A program made the position numbers and the translations under genes. A stretch of 53,384 nt of DNA. Source: Echinococcus granulosus (taxonomy: Eukaryota; Platyhelminthes; Cestoda; Cyclophyllidea; Taeniidae). Shown one piece after another: positions 11,150-23,100 of the stretch. Every line of letters begins with the position of its first letter. The stretch's first letter is position 1. The notes beneath the pieces are model-generated. The model saw only the letters and a list, made by a program, of their open reading frames with translations. It made no database searches and had not been told where the DNA came from. The stretch lies in contig NW_020170505.1 of NCBI RefSeq assembly GCF_000524195.1, forward strand, positions 158,589-211,972, in the 5' to 3' direction.

Positions 11150-14100
11150 ATGGAATCAGATGAACAGAGCACGGAGTTGGGCGTTCTGACGCTGGCAGAG
11201 GGCTTTGAATCGACCTCCTTTTCAACTGCCACTGCGGCATCTGCCTCACCGTCCGTACCACCTTTTTACACTTCCTCCGAATGGAATCGACCCCCGCTGC
11301 CAGGTCCGCTGTGGCGTATGAGCCCTGTCGATGCAACTGTTGGCTTGCTCTTTGAGCCCACTGACGGTCTGGTGAGTCATTTCCGTGTCTCTGAAGCACA
11401 GAGGTGTCATTCACTCTTCAGAGCGTAAAATGGGAACGGGTTCTTGTTTATCAACATAGACGGTCTCTCGAGATTGGAGGCTTGCTATCTGTCAGGAAGA
11501 GGCAGAAGGGACGCCTCCCACCGAATGGCGTGGTTGTCGTGCCACCTGGGGTGTCTCGGAGAGCCCACATTCCTCCAACACTGTCCTCTCATTCGGTCCA
11601 CGTCGATTATTCTTCGAAGTGCGTCTGAATGGAAACGAACCAATTCGAGTTGGTTGGGCCACTGAGGCAAGCTTATCAAGGAACAATAATAATACAACTT
11701 TAAAATTCCTTACAATTATTCCTAAGCTTCATTTACATCTTTTTTTATCTTAGAACGCCAGCCTCATTCTCGGTGAAGATACGCAGGGGTTCGCCTATCA
11801 GACATCATCCATTCTCCCTTTGCTAAACGAAAACACGATGAATGAGGGTTGGTTCAAGGTTGCGTCTGGTGGGGAGGGGGGAAAAGAGAGTCAGTCACAC
11901 TCCGGCTCACTGATAATTGGTGGCGCCAGTGTCGATGTGATCGGCTCAGGCCAGGGTGATGTGATTGGTTGCTATCTTGACCTCGACGTTCGACTGGCTC
12001 ATTGGACGAAAAATGGTGTAACTGCTGCCGATATGACTATTTCTATCGCCCGATTCCCTTCAGGAACAGTTTTCTTTCCGGCTTGTGCCATTAGAGTGGG
12101 TTTGCGACCTTACTTCCAACCGCTACTTTGCTAAAAATATGTATTCGGATTTGGTGTTTTCTAATCATTAGAACTCTTCCATAACTTTCAATTTTGGTGA
12201 CACACCATTCGCTTATGGACCAATGCTTTTGACCGGGGAGCACTCGAATTCGAATTGGTTGCCACTGGGATCAGCCAATCTCATTGCGGAAATAGCTGGT
12301 TGGGACTCCACCAGCCCCACTGCAGCGAGCCATCTTCCAATTCGTCTTACTCCAAATCCTCGCAGTGGTTGGCATCTTATTTCCAGCAATTCTCCCGGGT
12401 CTATACTCTCTCCCGACGGACTCTGCGTTCGTGCTCTTCTTCATTCTGGTTGGCAGGTCAGGAGTGTTCACATTATGAGGAATTCAGCTGAATATGGCGT
12501 ATCCCTCAACTGAATATTATTGGCAATTAAACCATAGTGGAGCCTTCGTATACTTTCAGATATTTATGGCTCATGTTATTCTAAAAGTGGGAGCTCCGAA
12601 CGTAGTTCACTCCCGCAGGTTGGTACATGTCGTTCTTCTTCTTGCCTTGATCCTTGTGCTCTGCAACCACTTATTTTTGTACTAATTTAACGCGTTTGAA
12701 ATCCACGCAAAATGGACAGCGAAAGTATGAAAGGCTGGCAAATTAGTTGTTAACAAGGCGAAATTCATGACCTGTTTCTAAAGGCAATGTTGTAGAATGC
12801 TGATCCATATTCTACCAAAGGCATATTTCACACAATGGCCGCTTTTCAAGTTAAACGCAAACTCACGACAAGAATAAATAATGAAGAAAAATCTATGACA
12901 TTTGGTATGCAGATTGAAGTCGGTTTTGCTATTTTTTCACTACTTCGATGTTACCTTGCTGTAAACCTAGGTTACCTTCGGATTTCCACAAACGCGAGTG
13001 CATTCTACATGCTTGTTGGATTCTAAAATCGCATTTACCTTGCAGACTCTTCGAGCCTCGGAATCGATCCCACCTTTGATAGAGGTGGCGACAAAGAACT
13101 CATCGCATTCAAATTCTCAACTTCCCAGTGTTTATTTCGAGGTGCGTCTGTTGGAGTCCCTGAGTGCCACGCCCGGAGCCGGTGTTTTCGTGGGATTCTC
13201 CACATCACCCTCCTCCTCTTACCCTACCACCAATACCACCGCCATCTCTTCTGCCTTTCCTATCGGCTCAGAATGTGTCAGTACTTTTGGGATTCTTTCC
13301 GAGCAGATCTCAAATAACCAAACATATCTGGTTCATGCGGGAATTAAGCGACCCTATGGGAAGGTCAGTAACTTTTCAGCTGCTAGTTTCGTTGTATTAG
13401 ATCACAGATGTATATTTCAAAATTGCCTTAAAGCTTCATGCTGGAGTTATTTGTTCACCGTTGAACCATTTTTCAACTTGTTATCGCATTCAATTGTACG
13501 TCGTATTGAGCACCAATTTCATAAAAAAATCTATTTACTTGAGTTCCTTTTTGTCGAGCTTATTGTTACTTGGATTAAACTACGAAAGCTTTGGAATAGG
13601 ATATTGAATCTTTTGAGTATGTTGGTTGGCGACCATTTTTGTTTATTTATTCCCGAGACGCCTCAGTCACAGAAATCCTCCATTATGAATAATAGGATAG
13701 AGTTTTTGCATTTTATTTAGGGCATTTTTATCAAGGGATCTGAGTTGACTGCTGAAATCAGGTGGTTTTTGTAGAAAGTCGGTATCGTTACATCTTTTCT
13801 CAACTGCGCTCAAGATAAATGGCTTCCATGACTTTTTGATTTTTGCATTTGTTCAAGAAACATAGTTATGACTAGATAGTTAAAATCATTGCATAAAAGA
13901 TCAAACTGCCTTTTGGCATAAAGTTCCTACCAGTTGCCCCTCCTTAACACCAGGGACTACACAAGGGCGACATAATCGGTTGCACTCTGAACTTACAAAT
14001 CGGTTTGGTCTTCTGGTCCGTCAACGGTGAATGCCTTGGCTATATAGTGCAGATCTGCGCGTCGCATTCGACTATCAGTGCTACCACCACCAACGCCACT

Positions 14101-14337
14101 GGCGACGACGTGATTACCATACCTCTGAGGAGGGATCAGCGGGGTCTCCCCTTCACTCCCATCTTCTGCCTTGCCAACACCTCCGTCGAGGTGAACTTCG
14201 GCGATGGAGCCATGCCTCTGAAGCACATCAATAAGGTAGTCCAGGGCAAGAAGTTGTCCTTGAAATACTGTCACTGTGATGGTGGATCCATGAGTGGTGA
14301 CATTCCAGATGTTTCTACCATACCTTCATTCTATTAG
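11150..14337 (+). CDS. tandem SPRY-domain protein, first SPRY DDX1-like
   Basis: Complete six-exon gene: 11150-11371, 11460-11666, 11754-12095, 12172-12456, 13046-13363, 13954-14337; 585 residues. All five introns are phase 0. The second (11667-11753) uses a GC donor (GAG|GCAAGC). The start is the ATG at 11150; an in-frame TAG lies at 11144-11146. SPRY1 (about residues 96-275) has EWRGCRATWG, RLFFEVRLNGNEPIRVGWAT, GDVIGCYLDLDVRLAHWTKN and FFPACAIRNSSITFNFGD. These align well with the SPRY domain of the RNA helicase DDX1. SPRY2 (about 375-565) has VYFEVRLLES, GDIIGCTLNLQIGLVFWSVN and VEVNFGDG. The segment before each SPRY is also alike (WRMSPVDATVGLLFEPTDGL; SPGSILSPDGL), suggesting internal duplication. 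SPRY domains bind protein partners; no helicase motif is present, so enzymatic activity is not predicted. Partner and role unknown. Confidence 0.88.
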
Positions 14338-15055
14338 TCATTTTTATACACCGTCATATTCCCCCAGCCTACTCGAACTTGAATCCAAGCCTTTTTTTAC
14401 AATCTCAAATCAACAAATCCTGTAATTGTGCGTTGTTCCAATTTACGGAATATTTCAAGATCTCCGTCTTTGCCTTAATAGTTGGCATTTTCACTAGGTT
14501 GGAGAAAAACCATTGTTTAATATTATAGTAAACTTTCAGTTTTAAATAAAACTAGTCGTTTAGTCCTCATTCTTTTTCTCTAATCGTCAGTCTTCTAGTG
14601 ATCAAATTTCATCTTGATCCACCTATTTTCGGTTCATAAACACGATAGCTTAGCAAATTTGTTGCCACTGCCACAGTACTTGGTTGGTAGGGCTCTTTCA
14701 TATTCAAAGCAAAGAATTCTATTGTTTCACATGGACTTTTTTTCTAAATTTGTTTCAGTTTAACGCATAAAGCGTCAGATTTGTTATAGGGACTGAAACG
14801 TCTCTTTTTTATTTTGAACCAAAAGTGTCACATGATTCATTTTCAGCATGAGATTATAGAAAACTCTGAAGTAAGCTTAAACGATTTATTCATTTTATCT
14901 TAAAAAGTTAACTAGCAAACACATGAGACAAATAGTCTGCTCAAAAGGCGTTTTTACTAATATCCCTACAAGAGAATAAAAATATGCAGTGATTGTTAGG
15001 TTGGTCAGTTTAATGTGAGCAGTTTTTATTGCTTGATTTTCGTAATTCCTTAAAG
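14338..15055. other. 3' UTR of the SPRY gene and intergenic or intronic sequence
   Basis: No exon is supported. AATAAA at 14545 probably ends the SPRY transcript. No plausible initiating ATG with a donor was found that could start the exon group at 15056. Confidence 0.5.
14545..14550 (+). terminator. polyadenylation signal AATAAA for the SPRY gene
   Basis: AATAAA lies about 210 bases after the SPRY stop codon in AT-rich sequence. It supports transcript end here, and so supports the SPRY gene being separate from the exons that start at 15056. Confidence 0.5.
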
Positions 15056-18000
15056 CACACCAACTGCATTCCTCTGTGCCACTATCAACGCCTGCTAGAT
15101 GGCTGTAGTCTGGTGCAAAACCTCCCATCATCACTTCAAGCACCGCATTTGGCTTCACAAAAAAAGGGATCGCCGCCAAACCACCGACATCACTCGTTTG
15201 CTCATTGCCGTGTCTCAGTCAATCAGAGTGGGGGAAATGGCCATCTATCCCCTCATGCCTCCCTTGGAGTTCACAAGTCCGCCTCTTGTCTCTCTGCTCC
15301 CGCCGCCGCTACTATGGTAATTTCACTTGTTTAGGAAGAAGAGTTAAACAGCTCTGAATAAAGTGTAATCAGAGCCAAGCATACCTTTGATGCACGCAGG
15401 ATTAATTCTAATTTGTAGCTCCGTTTCATTTTGACATCGTCCCTGGAGTAAAATAATCAGATGTAGAGCACCCCATTCACTATCAAAGACGAGTCTGTGA
15501 TTACATTTATCATAACAAGGTAGAAAAGTTGGGAGATTGTTAGTGTAAGCATGAACCAGAGGCCCATGTTGCCGTTGTAGGGTTAGCAACGCGAGAGACC
15601 TAAAAAGGATTCTCGTGATTTTATGTGAAACAAAGTCATTCTGTTACATGACCCTCAACACCCTCCCCTTGGTATCGGCGGCACTTCCAGGGTTATTTCC
15701 CTTGCGTCATTTGTGAAGTGACTTCAGAACGTAGCAAGGGTACGATTCATCTCGTAGATTGCGGTGGGTTTCATCGTCTAAACCCTTTATTGCTAAACTG
15801 TATTTCAAATATTTATCTTGGCGATTTTGCCCAAGGCTTGGATGTCTTATTATATGGAGTCTTTAGAAAACGTGCTCAGTTACGAAGGAGCTTTTTTTAC
15901 TCCTTGTATCGTTGCCGCTTGTCAGCTTTTGGCGCTGGGTTTGCATCGTAGAAACGCAGTCTGTTGGCAAAGTAGATAAGCTCTGAATCCCTACTATCTG
16001 CTGCAGATGTAATCGTCGTCATGCGTTTGAGACATCCTGTATAAAAGAACATGAATGTTTTCATGGCATCTCGATTTCTGTTAAGGTAGGGCTTTTTACT
16101 ACTAAATGAAAGATGTATGATAGGATTAGCATTTGAAATTCACCACTTCATCAGTCTGTCTGTTTCTTATATGTAAACCTACCCTATACATGACCTTAAT
16201 ATTGGCAGAAGGCCTAGACTTAAGCCTTAGCGTTAGCGGATGCCGTATATCTAGTGTTGAAGCATCTTTGATTTCCTTCCTTTTACATCAGCAGAATCTA
16301 CTGGTTCCAACAGATATCTTGGACGCTCTTACCATTCTGCAATCAAGGATCCCACTGGTCCCCGTGACGACTCGTCTTTGGCGCCGCGATTCTGCTGAAC
16401 CCGTGCCACGGAAACCAATCACCTCACCAACCTTCGCGGCTCCTTGGTCACGAGCCAATCAGGTGCTGCCAATCGTACGCACCCATCGTATCGCCGTCTC
16501 CACATGGCCTCCAACCGCTGGCATCCTGGAGACCGATATTGACAATGACTCTGCATTGTCATCAGCGGCGACAGCGATGAGGGCGATTGCGATGAATGGT
16601 AGTCTCCGTCGCTCTGCTTCGGATAACATGCAGCGAGCTCTGGTTCGTCACCTCTGTGGGCAATCGCGACAGAATAGCGTCTCCGCTGCCGACCAGTCAT
16701 CATCCTCCTCGCTGGTTGAGGTGAGGTCCCCTTTTCCATGTCTGCCTCGTTACGAAAACTACTTTTTCTATTTAATTGTTTTTTTTTTCGAAAGCGGCGC
16801 ATGGCACAAATCCCGCTGGTCCCAACTCGAATTGTTCACACGCGGGCTTATACCAGCAAACCATCGGTGCTCTGTTCCCCAATTGAGCATGAGGAGAACA
16901 AAAATGAAGCGAAGGAATCGATTGTCATGACTGTATGTTCGTATGGTTCCTCATTTCTTTACCTTCCTCACCTAAATAATTGGACACCTAATCACTGTCG
17001 GACTAGATTTACCCCTTAGCTACAGGAATCTAGAAACAGTCCTTTTGGAAATGACACGTGGGTTAGTTTTAGTCAGTGACATAGTTGATAAGTGTATGGG
17101 AATGTAATTGTCACTTAGTGAAGTACAATTGTGGATTTTTAAGGACAATCAAGGACATTTGCAGCGATTGCGGCGATTTATGAGGAAATATTATAAAACA
17201 CTAGAAGGTAGAGCAGCCTGTGAAAATCGAGGATATTTCGCAATCATTTTTCTAAGTGATCTGAGATCTATGGGCTGGCAAATTTAAAGTGATTTAATCG
17301 TGGAAGATTTTCAAGTAGTGCGCTGCTAAACCACAAATGTACGGCATTGCATGCCCATCGTGTTTATCAGCAAATATCCTCGGTCCACTGAATTGGGGTC
17401 ACGCTGATTCAAACCGACTGTCTGATTTATTAAACATAATTTTTCGTTTGAGAACTCCGAAAGAAACCTTGATTACCTTTTAAAGGTGCACGATGAATCC
17501 ACTAACCGAAGTACCTCAACAACTTTTTTTCGCTTCAGGATTTGCATTTTTCTTCAAGTTATCATGTGTAAATTGCATCCCATATGTGATGAAGTACGTT
17601 TAAAACGATTGATAGATATTTAAAATTGCTGACATTGAATTTCGTATGCGCACTCGAAAAACATACCTTACATACTCCAACTGGTACAATTTACGGTAAA
17701 ATCTAATTTACAGCCAAGCAACTTCAAACATCTCTAAGGCAAAAGTCATAGCTCCGAACTCTGCTAAATATTCATAGAAGCAAGATATTAAGTACCCATA
17801 TTGGGTTTCTTTTTTCCAAAACTTGGCGTCATTATTAAAAATCCTAACTTTCCAGTCGACCAAACTCATCAATACTTCATTCCAAAGTTTTCCTCTTTAG
17901 GCATTTGTGAACTTGAAGTGTGATCTCCTAACTTTAGAGCACGTAACTAGTTTCATTTGAGCAATAGCAGGTGCCCCAGCTGCCGCAGTATAAGAAACCT

Positions 18001-18571
18001 AATCTTGGAAAATTGTGTATCTTGCCTCCGGCACGAAAGTGGGCTTTAAGTCAACAATCCTATGATGTGGGGAGATCAGAGGTACTTAAACTAGGGATGT
18101 TAACTTACACTTGCCGTTTACTGTGGTGCACATTGCCAGCCGATCACACCTAGACAATCCAGCTTTACGATCTCGCTTTAAAACCTCCCCTGAAAGGATA
18201 TGCTACTTACGAAGTCTGACCTACGTTCGCAATGATCTTACCGTAGAATCCCACCTCATATTGAAATCCGTCTTCGATACTCGGTAAATCACGATGATTG
18301 AGAGGCGACAGCGTTTCAAGGGGAAATCTCACGTTGTGATGACTTGGGTATACGCTCCTTACCACTCGTCCATGTGTAAATTCAACTCAAATCACCTTTA
18401 GAGGAAAAATAAAGCTAATTGACTAATATACCTTCCCACATCCAATTTTAGGTGGAAGTTGGTGAAGAAACAATTGCCAGACGACGCCATGTTACGGACC
18501 CAACTCTACCTCCCTCTACAGCTGAGGATGACTGCTACATCACCAGCCCACCACTAGCAGAAGTAGTGTGA
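15056..18571 (+). CDS. C-terminal exon group, low-complexity protein; probable 3' end of FERM gene or separate gene, 5' end unresolved
   Basis: Five GC-richer open exons joined by phase-0 junctions: about 15056-15316, 16295-16720, 16795-16932, 17971-18081, 18452-18571, ending in TGA. Together they encode about 351 residues. There is no recognised domain. The protein is Ser/Pro/Arg-rich with a SLRRSASDNM site (basophilic-kinase or 14-3-3-like pattern, inferred). It ends TSPPLAEVV, which could serve as a short PDZ-type ligand (inferred). The first exon's acceptor (TTAAAG) is weak, and no start codon is evident. The FERM exon ending at 8951 is phase 0 and would splice in frame to 15056, giving a FERM protein with a long disordered tail, typical of the 4.1 superfamily. 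The SPRY gene would then sit inside an intron of it on the same strand. The alternative is a separate gene. Confidence 0.6.
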
Positions 18572-18847
18572 TCCACCCCATGCGTTCACCTTCGTCCTCT
18601 AATTGGTTTCATGTTGTGGTTTCACACCCCTGAGGCTCTGTAGCCAGGATATTTCGTCCCATCTTCCTCTGTAGATATGCACACTTCACCCTTTTCCCTT
18701 CCCTCCCTCTACCTATCCATTTCTTTTGACGTAAACTTTCGTTTGGCTCTTGTTAACTCCTATGTTTAACGTAGGTGGTTCGCTTAATAATCAAAGACAA
18801 ATCATTTAAAAACCTTTGGTTAACACAAACACGAGTGATTAAAAAAA

Positions 18848-19885
18848 CTAATTATAAAGATCATTCAGGCGCTGTAGTTTGCTTTTTATGGATTGGAGTA
18901 GCACCAGTGATCCGTTACTCAACCATGTGTCCTCTGTCTTGCAAACCTTTATTTGTCGGATGATATTGGTCGTTTCCGAAACGGCATCAATCAAGCTCCT
19001 ACTTATATGCGATTTTCGCCTAAAACCGCTGAGTAGCGGCATTGCGAGTGAGTAAACTCTGGCAAAGGACTCATTGAGGCATTGAGTTTGCAGGCGGGAG
19101 TCCTCATGTGACAGCTGTAGAAGCCGAGAAATGTGGTTGAGTAGGTGTTCAGTCAGTGAATTAGCAGTGCACAAAGTCCCCACATCATCAGCGTTTTCAT
19201 AAGTGAATCGCAAATACGACTTTACAAAGGACTTAACAGGATATATCCAGCAGTTGGAGCAACCCCCTTCCTTTACACTGAAAGCAGAGCTAAGCATAAA
19301 TGCAAAGCATCGGAAAACTTCGGCTGTAGAAAGTTCTTCTGTGTCCAACTTTGCAACTATTTCACCGGTAACTTTGAATGCGTCAGAGGCCTCTGCATGC
19401 AAACGCGCCACTTGATTTAGGAGACTCGTTTCTTTCAATTCAACGCAGCATTTGTCCATCCAGAAAAGTGTTTTAACCAAGATAAACAGTCCAGGAACAA
19501 TATATTTCTCGCGAATTGGGTCCTTTGTTTCCAGAAGACCGCGAAAACCGACGCGTATCGAAATAACATTTGCAGTGAGTTGTGACAAAACACTCTCCTG
19601 GGAGTCCAGAGAAAGCTCACAATTATAAGGGCCAATGTGGTAATTTGTTGCATTAAAATCATCTACTAAAGACAACTTCACTTGATTGGCATGATAAAAT
19701 GACCGATCTTTGTACCTCTGATAAAAACGATGTGACATTCGCAACCGTTTAGTAAAATCATCTGCTTCCAAATGTGTTGGACACGCATGGAGAATAGAAA
19801 GTGCAACGCTCGCTTTAAATACCTGTGTAAATAACACTGACTTCAAAAAGGGATCAGTTACAAATCCTCCACTCAAGTCTTGCAT
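18848..19885 (-). CDS. uncharacterised 345-residue protein, intronless
   Basis: Single uninterrupted reading frame of 345 codons from ATG 19885 to TAG 18848. An in-frame TGA lies nine bases upstream of the ATG, so the start is fixed. A pyrimidine-rich tract with TGTAG ends about 25 bases upstream (near 19911), a possible 5' UTR or trans-splice acceptor. The protein is Leu/Ser/Lys-rich with no signal peptide or membrane segment, and is probably mostly helical. I recognise no family motif. It converges on the + strand exon group ending at 18571 (277-base gap) and diverges from the E2 gene at 20802. The length and protein-like composition make it very likely real; function unknown. Confidence 0.75.
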   Translation of the reverse strand: MQDLSGGFVTDPFLKSVLFTQVFKASVALSILHACPTHLEADDFTKRLRMSHRFYQRYKDRSFYHANQVKLSLVDDFNATNYHIGPYNCELSLDSQESVLSQLTANVISIRVGFRGLLETKDPIREKYIVPGLFILVKTLFWMDKCCVELKETSLLNQVARLHAEASDAFKVTGEIVAKLDTEELSTAEVFRCFAFMLSSAFSVKEGGCSNCWIYPVKSFVKSYLRFTYENADDVGTLCTANSLTEHLLNHISRLLQLSHEDSRLQTQCLNESFARVYSLAMPLLSGFRRKSHISRSLIDAVSETTNIIRQIKVCKTEDTWLSNGSLVLLQSIKSKLQRLNDLYN

Positions 19886-20801
19886 TGTTCCTCAGACAGT
19901 GGTAGCCTACATTGAAAAACGCGGGTGAGGAGGGACAGCTATGACAGAAGGAAAGTCTTGTATTAATTAAATAGAGTTATGCTAAAGGAGTACTGAACCT
20001 TAAAATAATATAAATGTACTTAGGCTAGAACTTTGATTGTGCCCTAAAGTAGATACGGAAACACGAGTTGATTGTCCAAGTCTCTACTAACGTACGCCCA
20101 AAAATACAACTAGAAAAAAACTAAAAGAAGCTTGACAGCATGTAAGTAGTAATATATCAACTTATTCGTGCATTCGAAGATGAAAGTAGTAATATTAAGT
20201 ATATTATAAACCTATGGAACCGAGATAATTCCTAACATATTTTTTAAAGATGGAAAAAAGGAACAGCATTAAGCTTGGTCAGAAAAACAATGCATAGCTT
20301 TCTGTCCTTCTTGAATCCATAACAAATTACAATACATTGTGCAGTCTGGCCTCGTGGACCCTGCCACAGAGTAGCAACTCATTTTAGGCAGACTCGTGCT
20401 AGACAACGCGAATTTTTGTAAAACGATCATTAGCTACAGCAACACTGGATCGTTTTTGACGTTATTATGATTTATGGATATTAAATGACTTAAACTATCA
20501 TTATAGCGTGGTTGGTAAATATAAATCACTATACCCTTCCCATCATCTCAGCTTAAACTTAAACTCTAGTATTAAGACCAAGCTCAAGTTGAAAAAAGGA
20601 TGCTAACGGGTCAATTTGATGGCATACCTCCCTTTGAATGCTAAAAAATAGGACCTTTACTGTTGAATGTACTTGCTAATTTTTTAAACTAATTATATTG
20701 CCATTAAACGGGTAAGTGGCATTTTAATTAATTCGTTTGAAAGCACCACTTTGTTTGACACTGCTTTGGTTTCGGTTCTCTGGCCATTGTCAGCTTTGGA
20801 T
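19886..20801. other. divergent intergenic region
   Basis: About 0.9 kb of AT-rich sequence between the start codons of the minus-strand 345-codon gene and the plus-strand E2 gene. Both promoters should lie here, but no specific motif stands out. Confidence 0.5.
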
Positions 20802-21433
<632 letters not shown>

Positions 21434-22511
21434 AACGGTTCTGCCTGGGGCTGAGCATTGTGCAACTGACGTTTCCTTTGAAATTTAGAAGTCTTGCTAT
21501 ATACTGCAATTTTGGCTTTTGATTGAGCTGTGAAGTATGTGGTAACTTCCCTAACCTATCATAATTTTGTGCGACGGCATACATCTTACTGCGTTTGGTG
21601 CAATGATAACGTTTACTGCCGTTTGAGTGTTGAGTAGTGCTTTTGTATGTTCGGCTACATTTCGCATTTTGATAATGCTTAGGGGTTTGTTTTATTGGAC
21701 TTATTTATGCTAGCTTTCTTGAAAGCTTTTAACCCTTTTAAGTCATATTTGTCGAATCGTCCTCAACTTGGCCTGTTCAATGTGGTTTTGAACCATAGTC
21801 ATTTGAACTTTGCTTGATATGCTTATGGGTAGTCACCCGCTGATCTCTTGGCATGTTCTTCAAGTGGACTTTGGTTTTGTTATCGGTATGTGCCTCGGTT
21901 TTGTATTTGACGTTAGTTCCGCGTCATAAACACCCAAAGTTTGCCTCACGTGATTCGTCCAACGAAGTGTTTTTTAGGCGTACTTCCGTTAGTTCGTATG
22001 GGTGCGTTGTCAGTTTCTTTAGCGTGGTGCTCGCTTGCCGCTGTGCCGTTGTACAATTGGCGGGTCCGCCCCACATAGATTTGCTTGAGGGTGGTTTTTG
22101 GTGGTGTCCAGATCAGTCGGCGGCGTGACCAGTGCTTTAGCAAGGATGGGCCGTTGGTAGTTTTATTTGATGTGGTCACTGCGCCTTTGCATTGGGATTG
22201 GGGCTATTGTGTAAGCATTAAGTGTTTCTTTTTTCTTTTACATTAACTGATTGTGCACAAGTGGGTCTACTGTTGGGGTTAGGGGCATTCACTTGCTTAA
22301 CTTCCTGACTGTGGTGGGCCATCACGTGGTACCTGTTTGATAAATTCCAGGTTCTTTCTATGAGTACTGAGAAACATCACTGATATTGCTACTACTAGTT
22401 AACTCTACTTTGAAATGGGATTCTTTTTGCTCCACCCTAATTACGTTGCTGAACCGTAGGCAAATGAAGTATTAAATGTCTCAATTCCGTGAGTTAGATT
22501 GGTTATTCACA
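21434..22511. other. 3' flank of the E2 gene, no supported gene
   Basis: GC is higher than in most intergenic parts. A 91-codon frame at 21853-22128 begins with a hydrophobic stretch (MFFKWTLVLLS), but splice and homology support are lacking. It is probably UTR and intergenic sequence. Confidence 0.4.
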
Positions 22512-23100
22512 GCCTAATGACTCTTCGAGCCATCGATTGGTACCGGATAGGGTGTTTCAATCTGAGGTGGATATTCTGCATCTTTGCCTTTATTTGCTCA
22601 ACTGAAACAATGCCACCGGTAACGCATGCGGGAGGACTTTGTTGAATGCTAGGGTGACACTGAGGTGGAGGATTTTTAGATTTTGCGCTTTGTGTGCTTG
22701 TGTGAGCGTGTGGGTGTGAATGGAAATCATTACCAGCTGATGCCATTTACGATCACCTTAGCATCATCGACCGATGCTGTGGGCTTGCAGACACAGGAAG
22801 CACGCCACCAATCACCACGACAACCTCTTGCCCTTTTTTATCAAAGGTGGGGGGGGGGGGGGATTTCATTGATGCCATTGAGTAGCCTAGCACGCCAATT
22901 AGTGTCTTGCTTTTATACCAATCCCAAGGTCTTTATCTCTGTACCACTGATAAGTACTTCATCATGTGATGCAATTTCGTTTGCAGGCAGGCGGAATATG
23001 CTTTGACTGGAATGAACAAGTCGAAGCCCATTTAGCTGTTGAACGGACGTCCTCTTCTATCAAGCGCTGTCGACTTCGGAATACATTCGAGCTTTACTAA
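22512..23100 (+). other. coding-like locus, strand and frame unresolved
   Basis: Plus strand: an acceptor at 22509-22511 (CAG), an open exon about 22512-22568, an exon about 22737-22846 and a terminal exon from 22988 give two possible frames. One contains ADAIYDHLSIIDRCCGLADT and ends NTFELY at 23100. The other contains LMPFTITLASSTDAVGLQTQ and ends about 23035. Minus strand: 22746-22507 is a complete 79-codon frame with TAA directly before its ATG; it contains SVEQIKAKMQNIHL and is Gln/His/Pro-rich. All look protein-like and only one can be right. No family recognised. Confidence 0.35.
22849..22862 (+). repeat. poly-G run of 14
   Basis: Homopolymer directly after a possible donor (CAAAG|GTGGG). 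Its length is likely to be unreliable in the assembly. Confidence 0.9.

Noticed and set aside
8785..14337. A FERM-SPRY fusion protein via junction 8951-11147
   Set aside because: The phase permits it, but an in-frame ATG begins the SPRY exon and no FERM-SPRY family is known; phase 0 is common here, so agreement is weak evidence.
15099..15320. 73-codon frame starting MAVVWCKT as a separate gene start
   Set aside because: Its end phase would create a stop on joining to 16295; the other frame gives a phase-0 junction and a plausible disordered protein.
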